NCBI RefSeq assembly: GCF_001899075.1
Contig: NZ_MKVA01000005.1
Location: 1,054,001 to 1,118,000 of the forward strand
Source: Devosia sp. 67-54
GTDB lineage: Bacteria > Pseudomonadota > Alphaproteobacteria > Rhizobiales > Devosiaceae
Direction of reading: 5' to 3'
DNA length: 64,000 bases
Both the position numbers and the translations under genes were made by a program. The notes below the pieces were generated by a model. That model did no database searches, was not told the origin of the DNA, and saw nothing but the letters and a program-made list of their open reading frames with translations. Shown in pieces: positions 1-11,098 of the stretch. Within the stretch, counting starts at the first letter, position 1; each line of letters opens with the position of its first letter.

Positions 1-399
1 GACGCGATGCAGGCGGAACTCCTCGAAGCCGAGGGTCACCACCGCCTTCACCGCCTCGGAGGCATAACCCTTGTTGCGGAACAGCGGTCCGATGGCGAAG
101 CGGATTTCGCCCTGCGCGGCGGTGGAGTCGGTGTAGCGCAGCGACACGTGCCCCATCACCTTGCCGTCGGATTTGCGCACGATGGCGAGGGTCAGCACTT
201 CACCCGGCCGGGTGAGGCGGGTCTGCTTGCGCATCGATTCGAAGGCCGCCTTGGCCTCCGATTTGTCGCGCGCCTTCCAGTCGAGGTAGCGCTGCACGTC
301 GGGCAGCGAATAGTAGCTCAGCACCCCGTCGAGATCGGATTTCTCGAAGGGCCGCAGGATCAATCGTTCGGTTTTGATGGTCTGGTCAGATATAGCCAT
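1..399 (-). CDS. GNAT family N-acetyltransferase (partial, runs off the left edge)
   Basis: The minus strand from an ATG at 399 reads without a stop to the window edge (133 codons). The start 'TERLILRPFEKSDLDGVL' is the classic beginning of a RimJ/RimL-type GNAT enzyme. 'EIRFAIGPLFRNKGYASEA' further on is GNAT motif A, the acetyl-CoA pyrophosphate-binding loop. The C-terminus lies outside the window. Such enzymes acetylate protein N-termini or small amines; the substrate cannot be read from sequence. It lies just downstream of a second, similar GNAT gene on the same strand (gap about 75 bp), so the two may be paralogues in one unit. Confidence 0.85.
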   Translation of the reverse strand, partial: MAISDQTIKTERLILRPFEKSDLDGVLSYYSLPDVQRYLDWKARDKSEAKAAFESMRKQTRLTRPGEVLTLAIVRKSDGKVMGHVSLRYTDSTAAQGEIRFAIGPLFRNKGYASEAVKAVVTLGFEEFRLHRV

Positions 400-475
400 T
401 GGCGCCCTCCGCTGCGCGCTAAGCCCTGACCACAAAACGTGACCCGCGACGGCCCAGTTCCGGCCGCCATCTGAA

Positions 476-1108
476 CTAAATTTTCGTGATCGTCACAAAT
501 CCGTCGCAGCGCTGCGCGCCGCCCCACTCGCGATCGAGGATGGCGAAGATTCGCTCCTCGTCCCAGCGCCCCTTGAAATGCGCATGCTCGCGAAAATGCG
601 CCTCCTGGCGCATGCCCAGCCGCTGCATGACGCGGAACGAAGCGGTGTTGCGGGCGTCGCAGCGCGCGTAGACGCGGTGCATGCCGGCATCGGCGAAGGC
701 GAACGCCAGCAGCCCGCACGCGGCCTCGGTAGCATAGCCCCGGCCGTGCACGTCGGGGTGGAAGATGTAGCCGATCTCGGCCTGCCGGTCGGCGACGCTG
801 CGCCAGATCAGCGACACCTCGCCGATCAGCCGGCTGTCGTCGCGGCGCTCCACGGCCAGGAGGATCTTGTCGCCCTCCCCCGAGAACGCCACCTGCGTGG
901 TGCGGGCCCGCACCGCTTCGGCGCATTCCTCGTGGTTCATCGGCTCGTCGAACAGATATTCGGCCACGTCCGGCCGGCTGCGGTAGGAATAGACGGCGTC
1001 GACGTCGCCGCGGTTGAACGGCCGAAGCCGCAGCCGCGCCGTCTCGATGGGGTAGCGCGGCACGTAGAGGACGGCGGCCGGGATAGGAAGCGGCTGGCTC
1101 TGGCTCAT
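476..1108 (-). CDS. GNAT family N-acetyltransferase (RimJ/RimL-like)
   Basis: A 210-residue protein. 'PIETARLRLRPFNRGDVDAV' near residue 20 is the family's N-terminal strand-helix. 'AEIGYIFHPDVHGRGYATEA' is the acetyl-CoA loop (motif A) with the expected G-x-G-x-A pattern. 'ARCDARNTASFRVMQRLGM' is motif B, with the N-x-x-S and LGM hallmarks. The open frame continues upstream to 1603, but that part opposes the GFA gene and has no family similarity, so I use the ATG at 1108, which begins MSQSQPLPIP. Substrate unknown. It probably forms a pair with the partial GNAT gene downstream. Confidence 0.88.
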   Translation of the reverse strand: MSQSQPLPIPAAVLYVPRYPIETARLRLRPFNRGDVDAVYSYRSRPDVAEYLFDEPMNHEECAEAVRARTTQVAFSGEGDKILLAVERRDDSRLIGEVSLIWRSVADRQAEIGYIFHPDVHGRGYATEAACGLLAFAFADAGMHRVYARCDARNTASFRVMQRLGMRQEAHFREHAHFKGRWDEERIFAILDREWGGAQRCDGFVTITKI

Positions 1109-1186
1109 GGCTGGCCGGAGGTAAGCCCGTCGCGCCGGCAAATCAACCGCTTGCGGCGCAACGTCCGCCGGTGCAGCCTCCGGCGC

Positions 1187-1636
1187 ATGGACCGCGCGCC
1201 CCGCCCTGTCGTCGACCTTACGGCCCGCTGCGCCTGCGGCGGCGTTTCGCTGCACTTTGCCGGCAAGGTGCTGTCGATGTTCCTGTGCTCGTGCGAGGAC
1301 TGCCAGCGCGCCACCGGCACCGGCCATGCCGCCATCGTGCTGGCGCGGCGGGCCGATGTCAGCGTCACCGGCGAAACGCGCAGCTTCAGCCGTCCCGCCA
1401 ATTCCGGCGCGACGCTGACCAGCAGCTTCTGCCCCGATTGCGGCACGCCGCTGTTGGCGCAATCGAGCCGGGCGGCGGAGCTCGCGATGCTGCCGGTCGG
1501 CCTGTTCGGCGCCGCGGCGGCGGCGTGGTACGCGCCCAACCAGCTGATCTTTGCGCGCAGCCACCGCGAGTGGGATGTGATCGACGCCGCCCTGCCGCAG
1601 CACCAGACCTATCGCGACGGCGGAGCGATGATGTGA
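1187..1636 (+). CDS. GFA family (glutathione-dependent formaldehyde-activating enzyme-like) zinc protein
   Basis: A 149-residue protein with the GFA/CENP-V fold signature: 'ARCACGGVSLHF' at the start, 'CSCEDCQRATG' in the middle and 'SSFCPDCGTPL' later. Together these supply the paired cysteines that bind two zinc ions. Family members are named for formaldehyde-glutathione adduct formation, but most have unproven activity. The ATG at 1187 is chosen because the upstream open frame is antisense to the GNAT gene. The stop overlaps the GTG start of the next gene (GTGA at 1633-1636), so it is probably co-translated with the two TfoX-domain genes. Confidence 0.85.
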   Translation: MDRAPRPVVDLTARCACGGVSLHFAGKVLSMFLCSCEDCQRATGTGHAAIVLARRADVSVTGETRSFSRPANSGATLTSSFCPDCGTPLLAQSSRAAELAMLPVGLFGAAAAAWYAPNQLIFARSHREWDVIDAALPQHQTYRDGGAMM

Positions 1637-1962
1637 CCGCCGCCTCAGATGCGCTCGCCGTGCGGCTCCGGCCGTTGCTGCCCAAGGGGCTGGCCGAAAA
1701 GGCCATGTTCGGCGGCATCGGCTTCATGCTGGACGGCAACATGCTGGTGGCGACCACGGCCAACGGGGATTTGCTGGTGCGGATCGATCCCGAAAAGATG
1801 GAGGCGGCGCTGGCGCGGCCCGGGACGTCCCGGATGCAGATGGGCTCGCGGACGATGAGCGGCTTCGTCGCGGTCGATCCGGACGCCCTGCCCGACGCCG
1901 CCGCGCTCAAGGACTGGATCGCCACCGCCCGCGCCTACGTCAGGAGCCTGCCGCCAAAATGA
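1633..1962 (+). CDS. TfoX/Sxy N-terminal domain protein (first of tandem pair)
   Basis: A 109-residue protein consisting only of a TfoX N-terminal domain. The diagnostic 'KAMFGGIGFMLDGNMLVATT' occurs at about residues 22-41, followed by 'DLLVRIDPEKMEAAL' and a C-terminal helix. The DNA-competence C-terminal domain of full TfoX is absent, as is common in alphaproteobacteria; the role of these short forms is unknown. The start is a GTG at 1633 overlapping the GFA stop, and the stop overlaps the ATG of the second TfoX gene, so the three genes form one tightly coupled unit. Confidence 0.85.
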   Translation: MTAASDALAVRLRPLLPKGLAEKAMFGGIGFMLDGNMLVATTANGDLLVRIDPEKMEAALARPGTSRMQMGSRTMSGFVAVDPDALPDAAALKDWIATARAYVRSLPPK

Positions 1963-2363
1963 AGACCGCCGCGAGGAGTTCGACGCTCGACCACCTCGTC
2001 GACCGCATCCGCCTGCTGCTCGAGGGCGATCCGCGGATCAGCGAAAAGCAGATGTTCGGCGGCCTGACCTTCCTGCTCAACGGCCACATCCTGGTCGGCT
2101 GCAAGAAGGACGGCCGCATCCTCCTCAGCGTCGGCCGCGAGCACAATGACGCGGCGCTGGCCCGGCCCGGCGCCACGCAGATGATGCATCGCGACCGGCC
2201 GATGACCGGCTTCGTGTGGATCGACGCCGACGCCATCGAGGACGACGACGACCTGGCCGACTGGGTGCGCACCGCCGAGCGCTGGGTGGCGCAGATGCCG
2301 ATCGAGGCGCCGAAGCCGGCCAGGCGGGCGGCTAAACCGCGGAAAACACCAGCGACGCGTTGA
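1959..2363 (+). CDS. TfoX/Sxy N-terminal domain protein (second of tandem pair)
   Basis: A 134-residue paralogue of the gene just upstream, with the same layout: 'KQMFGGLTFLLNGHILVGC', then 'GRILLSVGREHNDAAL' and 'RPMTGFVWIDADAI'. It ends in a lysine/arginine/proline-rich tail (KPARRAAKPRKTPATR) that the first copy lacks. The ATG start overlaps the preceding stop (ATGA at 1959-1962). The last 32 bases overlap the end of the convergent fabF gene on the other strand. The basic tail could contact nucleic acid, but that is inference. Confidence 0.84.
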   Translation: MKTAARSSTLDHLVDRIRLLLEGDPRISEKQMFGGLTFLLNGHILVGCKKDGRILLSVGREHNDAALARPGATQMMHRDRPMTGFVWIDADAIEDDDDLADWVRTAERWVAQMPIEAPKPARRAAKPRKTPATR

Positions 2364-3600
2364 CGCCGCCGAAGCCGAAGGAGTTGCTGAGCGCGTGCTT
2401 CAGTGTCTTCGGCTTGGCCTCGAGCGGCACCAGGTCGAACTGTTTCGCCACCTCTTCCGGGTCGTGCAGGTTGAGCGTGGGCGGCAGCATCTGGTGGCGG
2501 AGCGCGAGGATGGAGAACACCGCCTCGATGGCGCCGGCGGCTCCCAGCATATGGCCGGTGGCCGATTTGGTCGAGCTCACCGCCAGCGATTGGCCACGGT
2601 CGCCGAACACGGCGCGGATGCCGTTGATTTCGGCGTTGTCGCCGACCTCGGTGGAGGTGGCGTGGGCGTTGACGTAGCCGATATCGTCGGGGCGGAGGCC
2701 GGCGCTGCGGATCGCCTGGTTCATGGCGACCTGGGCGCCGGCGCCGTCGGGCGAGCCGGCGGTCAGATGGTAGGCGTCGGCCGAGGTGCCGTAGCCGGCC
2801 GCGATGGCGAGCGGGGTGGCGCCGCGGGCGAGCGCGTGGCTCAGCTTTTCGATGACGATGACCGCGGCGCCCTCCGACAAAACGAAGCCGGCATGGCCCT
2901 TGTCGAAAGGGCGCGAGGCCTCGGTGGGGGTGTCGTTGTGGCTGGTGTCGAGGGCGCGGCTCGCGGCGAAGCCGCCGATCGAGATGGGATCGACCGAGCC
3001 CTCGGCGCCGCCGCACACCATCACTTCGGCCTCGCCGGTGCGGATCAGCCGCATGGCGTCGCCGATGGCCTGGGCCGAGGCGGCGCAGGCGGTGACCGGC
3101 GCGCCGATCGGTCCCTTGAAGCCGTATTTGATGGAAATCCAGCCGGCCGCGAGGTTGGCGAGGAAGCTCGGCACGGTGAACGGCGACAGCCGCCGCGGCC
3201 CCTTGTCGTTGATGATGTTGACCGCCTCGGCCATCACCGGCGAGCCGCCGACGCCCGAGCCGATGATGGTGCCGGTCACCGCCTGCTTTTCCGGCGTGTC
3301 GGCCACCCAGCCGGACTGCGCCAGCGCCTCGGCCGCGGCGCCCAGCCCGTACTGGATGAACAGGTCCATCTTCTTGATGTCCTTGGGATCGATGACTCGC
3401 GTCGGGTCGAAGCCGTCGGGCTGCTCCTTGCCGGGCACCAGCCCCGCGATCTTGCAGGCGAATTCGGTGGTGTCGAAACGCGTGTTGACGACGGTGCCGC
3501 TGCGGCCCGCCATCAGCGCCTGCCAGTTGGCGTCGACGCCAACCCCCAGCGGCGAGACGGCGCCCATGCCGGTGACGACAATCGGATCGGAATCGGCCAT
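2332..3600 (-). CDS. fabF: beta-ketoacyl-ACP synthase II (FabF-type)
   Basis: A 422-residue protein of normal length for KAS II, the elongating condensing enzyme of type II fatty acid synthesis. The active-site cysteine is C172 in 'VTACAASAQAIGDAMRL'; the catalytic histidines are H313 ('NAHATSTEVGD') and H350 ('KSATGHMLGAAG'), and K345 is in place. The cysteine context ACAAS differs slightly from the usual ACATG. The gene is alone with a MarR regulator 13 bases upstream rather than beside acpP/fabG. This suggests a secondary, conditionally expressed FabF. It could equally serve a special acyl chain. Confidence 0.9.
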   Translation of the reverse strand: MADSDPIVVTGMGAVSPLGVGVDANWQALMAGRSGTVVNTRFDTTEFACKIAGLVPGKEQPDGFDPTRVIDPKDIKKMDLFIQYGLGAAAEALAQSGWVADTPEKQAVTGTIIGSGVGGSPVMAEAVNIINDKGPRRLSPFTVPSFLANLAAGWISIKYGFKGPIGAPVTACAASAQAIGDAMRLIRTGEAEVMVCGGAEGSVDPISIGGFAASRALDTSHNDTPTEASRPFDKGHAGFVLSEGAAVIVIEKLSHALARGATPLAIAAGYGTSADAYHLTAGSPDGAGAQVAMNQAIRSAGLRPDDIGYVNAHATSTEVGDNAEINGIRAVFGDRGQSLAVSSTKSATGHMLGAAGAIEAVFSILALRHQMLPPTLNLHDPEEVAKQFDLVPLEAKPKTLKHALSNSFGFGGVNASLVFSAV

Positions 3601-3613
3601 GTCAAAATCCCTT

Positions 3614-4030
3614 TCAGACTTTGGCGAGACGCTGCAGCATCTTGATGCTGTCGTCGAAGATTGTGGATGAAAGCTCGGCCTGCATGTCGAGTTGCGCCCG
3701 CCGCCACGACGGCAGCACGTCGGCGACCAGCGCCGCGCCCTTGGGCGTCACTTCCGGGATGCGGCCATTGCCGCGGTCGGGGTGCCGGGAGGCGACCAGC
3801 CCCATGGCCTCGAGCTTGTCGAGATTGCGGGTCAGCGTGGTGCGGTCGAAGCCGCGCGCCTCGGCCAGGGCGCTGACGGTGACTCCGGGCATCTCGCCCA
3901 GGCCCCCGAGCAGCGAGAGCTGCGTCGCGGTGATGCCGAACGGCCGCAGATAGGCGTCGTAGCGGCGGGTGACCGCGCGCGCCGCCATGCGCGAATTGGA
4001 CACCAGGCACTGGCTGAAATCGTCCGGCAT
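3614..4030 (-). CDS. MarR family transcriptional regulator, paired with FabF
   Basis: A 138-residue MarR protein. The winged-helix core is visible: 'GITATQLSLLGGLGEMPGVT', recognition helix 'LAEARGFDRTTLTRNLDKLE' and wing 'VASRHPDRGNGRIPEVTPKG'. It is the first gene of a two-gene unit with fabF (13-base gap). A palindrome sits exactly between the -35 and -10 of its apparent promoter, so autorepression of marR-fabF is likely. The ligand could be a fatty acid or acyl compound given the partner gene; that is inference. Confidence 0.88.
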   Translation of the reverse strand: MPDDFSQCLVSNSRMAARAVTRRYDAYLRPFGITATQLSLLGGLGEMPGVTVSALAEARGFDRTTLTRNLDKLEAMGLVASRHPDRGNGRIPEVTPKGAALVADVLPSWRRAQLDMQAELSSTIFDDSIKMLQRLAKV

Positions 4031-4037
4031 GGGGCGA

Positions 4038-4065
4038 GAGATAGCGTGTATCTACACGGTGTCAA
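4038..4065 (-). promoter_or_regulatory. marR-fabF promoter with embedded palindromic operator
   Basis: Reading the minus strand, TTGACA (complement of 4060-4065) and TATCTC (complement of 4038-4043) form a -35/-10 pair with a 16-base spacer. The perfect palindrome GTGTA-TC-TACAC at 4046-4057 fills most of that spacer. This is where a MarR dimer would exclude RNA polymerase. The ATG of marR is at 4030, only a few bases downstream of the -10, so the leader is very short. Confidence 0.6.
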
Positions 4066-4190
4066 GGTCGGCTCGGCTGCGCTGTCTCCATCCGGGCAGC
4101 CTCGGCAGACGGCGTCGAGGCCGCCTAGTCCCCTTCTCCGCTTGCTGTTTCGTGCTATAGCGCGCCGCAGCATTCCCTGAGGAGACCTCT

Positions 4191-5402
4191 ATGTCCAAGA
4201 TCAAAGTCGCCAACCCTGTCGTCGACCTCGACGGCGATGAGATGACCCGCATCATCTGGCAGGCGATCAAGGACAAGCTGATCCTTCCCTATCTCGACCT
4301 GCCGATCGAATATTACGACCTCGGCGTCGAGAACCGCGACAAGACCAACGACCAGGTGACGATCGACGCCGCCAACGCCATCAAGAAATACGGCGTCGGC
4401 ATCAAATGCGCGACCATAACGCCGGACGAGGCGCGCGTCGAAGAGTTCAAGCTCAAGAAGATGTGGAAGTCGCCCAACGGCACCATCCGCAACATCCTGG
4501 GCGGCGTGATCTTCCGCGAGCCGATCATCTGCAAGAACGTGCCGCGGCTGGTGCCGGGCTGGACGCAGCCGATCATCGTCGGCCGCCACGCCTTCGGCGA
4601 CCAGTACAAGGCCACCGATTTCGTCGTTCCCGGCAAGGGCAAGCTGACGATCAAGTTCACCGGCGAGGACGGCAAGGTGATCGAGCACGACGTGTTCGAC
4701 TATCCGGGCGGCGGCGTGGCGATGGCGATGTACAACCTCGACGACTCCATCCGCGACTTCGCGCATGCCTCGTTCAACTACGCCATCAACCGCAAGGTGC
4801 CGTGCTACCTCAGCACCAAGAACACCATTCTCAAGGCCTATGACGGGCGCTTCAAGGACATCTTCCAGGAGATCTACGACAGCCAGTACAAGGCCAAGTT
4901 CGAAGAGCTGAAGATCTGGTACGAGCATCGGCTGATCGACGACATGGTGGCCTCGGCGCTGAAGTGGAGCGGCGGCTATGTGTGGGCCTGCAAGAACTAC
5001 GACGGCGACGTGCAGTCCGACACCGTGGCGCAGGGGTTCGGCTCGCTCGGCCTGATGACCTCGGTGCTGATGACGCCCGACGGCAAGATCGTCGAGGCCG
5101 AGGCGGCGCACGGCACGGTGACCCGCCACTACCGGCAGCACCAGCAGGGCAAGGAAACCTCGACCAATTCCACCGCCTCGATCTTCGCCTGGACCCGCGG
5201 CCTCGCGCACCGGGCCAAGCTCGACCACAATATCGAGCTGGGCAAGTTCGCCGATACGCTCGAGAAGGTCACCGTGGCAACCATCGAGGAGGGCAAGATG
5301 ACCAAGGATCTGAGCCTGCTCGTCGGTCCCGACCAGCAATGGCTCAGCACGCTGGGGTTCCTCGATGCGATCGACGCCAACCTCAAGACGGCGATGGCCT
5401 GA
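4191..5402 (+). CDS. icd: NADP-dependent isocitrate dehydrogenase
   Basis: A 403-residue enzyme of the eukaryote-like homodimeric NADP-IDH type that converts isocitrate to 2-oxoglutarate in the TCA cycle. '[20 protein letters not shown]' is the family N-terminus; '[14 protein letters not shown]' and '[13 protein letters not shown]' form the substrate-binding region. '[11 protein letters not shown]' is near the NADP adenine-binding region, and '[20 protein letters not shown]' also matches the family. Full length. A strong GAGGAG ribosome-binding site precedes the ATG. Transcribed alone or with the DUF2807 gene that starts one base after its stop. Confidence 0.96.
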   Translation: MSKIKVANPVVDLDGDEMTRIIWQAIKDKLILPYLDLPIEYYDLGVENRDKTNDQVTIDAANAIKKYGVGIKCATITPDEARVEEFKLKKMWKSPNGTIRNILGGVIFREPIICKNVPRLVPGWTQPIIVGRHAFGDQYKATDFVVPGKGKLTIKFTGEDGKVIEHDVFDYPGGGVAMAMYNLDDSIRDFAHASFNYAINRKVPCYLSTKNTILKAYDGRFKDIFQEIYDSQYKAKFEELKIWYEHRLIDDMVASALKWSGGYVWACKNYDGDVQSDTVAQGFGSLGLMTSVLMTPDGKIVEAEAAHGTVTRHYRQHQQGKETSTNSTASIFAWTRGLAHRAKLDHNIELGKFADTLEKVTVATIEEGKMTKDLSLLVGPDQQWLSTLGFLDAIDANLKTAMA

Positions 5403-5403
5403 C

Positions 5404-6141
5404 ATGGCGCGCCGCCGGGTTCCACGCGATCCCGGCGCCGGCCGCCGGCTGGAACGGCGGTCCATCGGCGCGAGCCTCTTGGCGCTGGCGATGCTGGCGC
5501 CGGCCATGGCGGGCGCCGACGACAAGCGCATCGACGCCCCGGCCTTCACCGCAATCGAGGTTTCCTCCGACATCGCCGCGGTCGTCCATACGGGCGGCGC
5601 CATTTCGGTGGTGGCGCATGGCGATGCGCCGGGGCTCGCTGCGCTGCGCACCGAGGTCAAGGACGGCATTTTGCGCGCCTGGATGGAGACGAAAGCGCTC
5701 GATGCCGGAAAGCATCGGGTGACGCTCGACATCGGCGTGGCAGAGCTCGGCGCGATGCTTGCCAGCGGCGGCGCCTCCATCGACATCTCCAACTGGACCG
5801 GCGAGGCGCTGAGCGCGGAAGCCGACGGCGGCGCGTCGATCACGGCGCACGAGGCGCGCGGCACCGCCTTCGTGCTGCGCGCCAATGGCGGCGGCAGCCT
5901 GGTGATTTCGGGCGCCTGCGACAGCGCCGACGCCAGCTCCAGCGCCGGGGGGCGCCTCGACGCCGTGGCCCTCGCCTGCGCCGACGTGGTGGCGCGCGCC
6001 ACGGGCGGCGCGGCGCTCGGCATCGGCGCCAGCCGCTCGGTCGATGCCGAGGCCAGCAACGGCGCCAGCATCACCGTGCGCGGCAGGCCAGCGCGCACCC
6101 ATACCGTGTCGAAGAACGGCGGCAGCATTCGCGTCGAGTAG
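5404..6141 (+). CDS. DUF2807 (head GIN domain-like) secreted protein
   Basis: A 245-residue protein. A basic N-terminus (MARRRVPRDPG) is followed by a hydrophobic signal segment at about residues 20-37 ending 'APAMAGADD', suggesting export. The rest is repeating beta-rich sequence ('GGASIDISNWTGEALSAEA', 'GGASITAHEARG', 'GASITVRGR') typical of the DUF2807 auto-transporter-like beta-helix fold. No catalytic residues are evident. The ATG lies one base after the icd stop. Function unknown; a periplasmic or surface structural role is the usual suggestion. Confidence 0.75.
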   Translation: MARRRVPRDPGAGRRLERRSIGASLLALAMLAPAMAGADDKRIDAPAFTAIEVSSDIAAVVHTGGAISVVAHGDAPGLAALRTEVKDGILRAWMETKALDAGKHRVTLDIGVAELGAMLASGGASIDISNWTGEALSAEADGGASITAHEARGTAFVLRANGGGSLVISGACDSADASSSAGGRLDAVALACADVVARATGGAALGIGASRSVDAEASNGASITVRGRPARTHTVSKNGGSIRVE

Positions 6142-6202
6142 CGGCGGCCGCCATGTCCTCGCCACATAGCTTGCGCATCCGAGGTGGAGGGCGGAGGGCA
6201 GC

Positions 6203-7177
6203 ATGATCAAGCGGATTCTCGTCGGGCTGGTGGTGGTCATCGGCGCGATCTATTTGTGGAACGCGTCGTGGCTGGCGCCGGCGCCGGACGGCGGCATCCG
6301 CCTCATCGCGCATCGCGGCATGCACCAGGCGTTCGACCTTGCCGGCGTCAAGAACGACACCTGCACGGCGACGCGCATCCGCGAGCCGATCGTGCCCGAG
6401 ATCGAGAACACCCTGCCGGCGATGCAGGGCGCCTTCGCCGCCGGCGCCTATGCCGTGGAGCTCGACGTGCATCCGACCACCGACGGGCATTTCGCGGTGT
6501 TCCACGACTGGACGCTCAACTGCCGCACCGAGGGCACCGGCGAGACGCGATCGCACGACCTCGCTTATCTCCAGACGCTCGATGTCGGCTACGGCTACAC
6601 CGCCGACGGCGGCAAGACGTTTCCGCTGCGCGGCACCGGCGTGGGCATGATGCCGTCGCTGGAGGAGGTGATGGCGGCGATGCCCGACAAGCACTTCATC
6701 ATCAATTTCAAGTCCAAGGAGCAGCGCGAGGGCGACATGCTGGCCGATTTCGTGGCCGCGCATCCGGAGTGGACGTCGGCGGTGTGGGGCGCCTATGGCG
6801 GCGACGCGCCGGTGTTCGAGGCCAAGGCCAAGCTGCCCGACATCAAGGCCTGGGGCGGCAAGCAGATGATCGGCTGCGTAACCCAATATCTGGGCTATGG
6901 CTGGACCGGCATCGTGCCGGCGCCGTGCCGCGACACCATGGTGATGGTGCCGATCAACTTCGCCTGGCTGCTGTGGGGCTGGCCCAACCGCTTCATCGAC
7001 CGCATGCAGGCGGCCGGCTCGGAGGTGATCCTGATCGGCCCCTACAGCCCGGGCGACGCCGGCACCTCCGGCATCGACACGGCCGCCGAGGCCGCGGCCA
7101 TCCCGGCGGACTTTTCAGGCTACATCTGGACCAACGAGATCGCGACGATCGCGCCGCTCCTCAAGGCCCGAAACTGA
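6203..7177 (+). CDS. glycerophosphodiester phosphodiesterase family protein
   Basis: A 324-residue protein. Residues 1-20 are an N-terminal membrane anchor or signal. The GDPD active site is recognisable: 'IAHRG' (H37, R38), 'EIENT' (E68), 'VELDVHPTTDGHFAVFHD' (E86, D88, H101). These residues bind the metal and hydrolyse glycerophosphodiesters to glycerol-3-phosphate and alcohol. It is probably anchored at the inner membrane facing the periplasm. A 50-residue stretch between H37 and E86 is longer than in minimal GDPDs. The substrate may be a lipid head group rather than a deacylated phospholipid. Confidence 0.85.
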   Translation: MIKRILVGLVVVIGAIYLWNASWLAPAPDGGIRLIAHRGMHQAFDLAGVKNDTCTATRIREPIVPEIENTLPAMQGAFAAGAYAVELDVHPTTDGHFAVFHDWTLNCRTEGTGETRSHDLAYLQTLDVGYGYTADGGKTFPLRGTGVGMMPSLEEVMAAMPDKHFIINFKSKEQREGDMLADFVAAHPEWTSAVWGAYGGDAPVFEAKAKLPDIKAWGGKQMIGCVTQYLGYGWTGIVPAPCRDTMVMVPINFAWLLWGWPNRFIDRMQAAGSEVILIGPYSPGDAGTSGIDTAAEAAAIPADFSGYIWTNEIATIAPLLKARN

Positions 7178-7252
7178 CATGTCAGCCATCGACGCATCCC
7201 GCCGCCGAGCGTATAGGTAGCCAAGCTCCCACCCCGAGTCCTCGAGTTCCAG

Positions 7253-8251
7253 ATGCCTCCCGGCGTCCTTTTCGCCCTTAGCGCGTATGCGCTCTATTCG
7301 TGCTGCGACGCCATCATCAAGGGCCTGGGCAGCGGCCTTTCCGTCTACGAGCTGGCCTTCTTCACCACGCTGTTCTCGCTGATCCCGGTGATCTTCACCA
7401 CGCCCAAGGGCGAAAGCTGGTGGCGGCTGTTCCACCTCAAGCATCCGTGGCTGCTCAACATGCGCGGCGTCAGCGGCATGCTGGGCAACCTCTGCATCAT
7501 CTACGCCTTCGTGACGATTCCGCTGGCCGAGGCGTATTCGCTGGCGTTCCTCGCGCCGGTGTTCATCGTGTTCATCTCGGTGTGGCTGCTGGCCGAAAAG
7601 GTCAGCGTGCCGCGCTGGGCGCTGCTGGCGGCGAGCTTCATCGGCGTGCTGATCGTAGTGCGGCCGGGCTTCCGCGAGCTGCATCTGGGGCACCTCGCGG
7701 CGATCATGGCGGCGGTCTGCGGCGCCGTCACCACCAGCGTGCTGCGGCGGATCGCCAAGGAGGAGCAGCGGATCAGCCTGATCGGCGTCGCCTCGCTCTA
7801 TATCCTTGTGGTCAACGGCGCCATGATGGTGATCACCGGCGCCTTCCACCTGCTGGACCTGCGGCAGCTCGCGCTGCTGCTGACGGTGGGGGCGCTGGGC
7901 GGCACCGGCAACATGCTGTTCATCGCCGCGACGCGGCATGCGCCGGCGAGCCTCGTGGCGCCGATCCAGTACAGCCAGATCTTCTGGGCCATCCTGTTCG
8001 GGGCGGTGTTCTACTACGAATATCCCGACGGCATCGCCTATATCGGGCTGGCCGCGATCGTGGTGGCCGGCATCTTCAACGTGCTCGACGACCGCACGCG
8101 CATCCGCTTCCTGCCGCATCTGTCGCAGGGCGGCGAGGGGCCGTCGGTGCTGCGCGAGTCGACGCGGCCGCTGCGCGCCATCGACGAGGAAGGCGCGGTG
8201 CTGGAGGCGCCGATCGCCGGCGCCGCCGAGGCGACGTCGTCGGAGCGCTGA
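7253..8251 (+). CDS. DMT superfamily EamA-type transporter
   Basis: A 332-residue polytopic membrane protein with ten predicted hydrophobic segments arranged as two EamA repeats. The first runs to about residue 140 ('LAEAYSLAFLAPVFIVFIS' is the typical fourth-helix motif), the second from 'HLAAIMAAVCGAVTTSVLRR' to 'IGLAAIVVAGIFNVLDD'. A roughly 45-residue hydrophilic C-terminal tail follows. Family members export amino acids, nucleosides or other metabolites; the substrate cannot be assigned. Single gene, convergent with alaS across a short repeat. Confidence 0.87.
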   Translation: MPPGVLFALSAYALYSCCDAIIKGLGSGLSVYELAFFTTLFSLIPVIFTTPKGESWWRLFHLKHPWLLNMRGVSGMLGNLCIIYAFVTIPLAEAYSLAFLAPVFIVFISVWLLAEKVSVPRWALLAASFIGVLIVVRPGFRELHLGHLAAIMAAVCGAVTTSVLRRIAKEEQRISLIGVASLYILVVNGAMMVITGAFHLLDLRQLALLLTVGALGGTGNMLFIAATRHAPASLVAPIQYSQIFWAILFGAVFYYEYPDGIAYIGLAAIVVAGIFNVLDDRTRIRFLPHLSQGGEGPSVLRESTRPLRAIDEEGAVLEAPIAGAAEATSSER

Positions 8252-8280
8252 GTCGGCCGCCACGGCTGGAGGCTTCCCTA

Positions 8281-8326
8281 TTTGCTCTGGCCGATCGGCC
8301 GCGAGAGCGTCCGCTCGGCCAACCGC
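8281..8326. repeat. dispersed palindromic repeat, family B (copy 1)
   Basis: A segment 'TTTGCTCTGGCCGATCGGC' followed by 'CGCTCGGCCAACCGC' lies between the convergent DMT transporter and alaS genes. It closely resembles two further copies at about 63598-63642 and 63652-63696, which share GCTCTGGCCGA and, in one, GCTCGGCCAACCGC. The two halves are imperfect inverted repeats, as expected of an extragenic palindromic element that may also end transcription. Confidence 0.5.
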
Positions 8327-8336
8327 GGGGGTGGGG

Positions 8337-10976
<2,640 letters not shown>

Positions 10977-11098
10977 GGCACGTCTCGTCACAAGAAAAAG
11001 GGCGGCTCAATGCCGCCGCAACGTCAGGAAAGGCCTTCTATCGCGGGGCTTGCGGCTATGTCCACTGCGATGAGGGCGGCGGCGCGCGGGAGGCTCCC

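Noticed and set aside
1105-1539. Minus-strand open frame opposite the GFA gene that would extend the second GNAT N-terminus region
   Set aside because: The GNAT homology begins only after ATG 1108; upstream sequence is antisense to the cysteine-rich GFA protein.
4155-6167. Long minus-strand open frame (670 codons) opposite icd and the DUF2807 gene
   Set aside because: Low-complexity GC-driven shadow frame with no domain; the plus strand encodes a clear isocitrate dehydrogenase.
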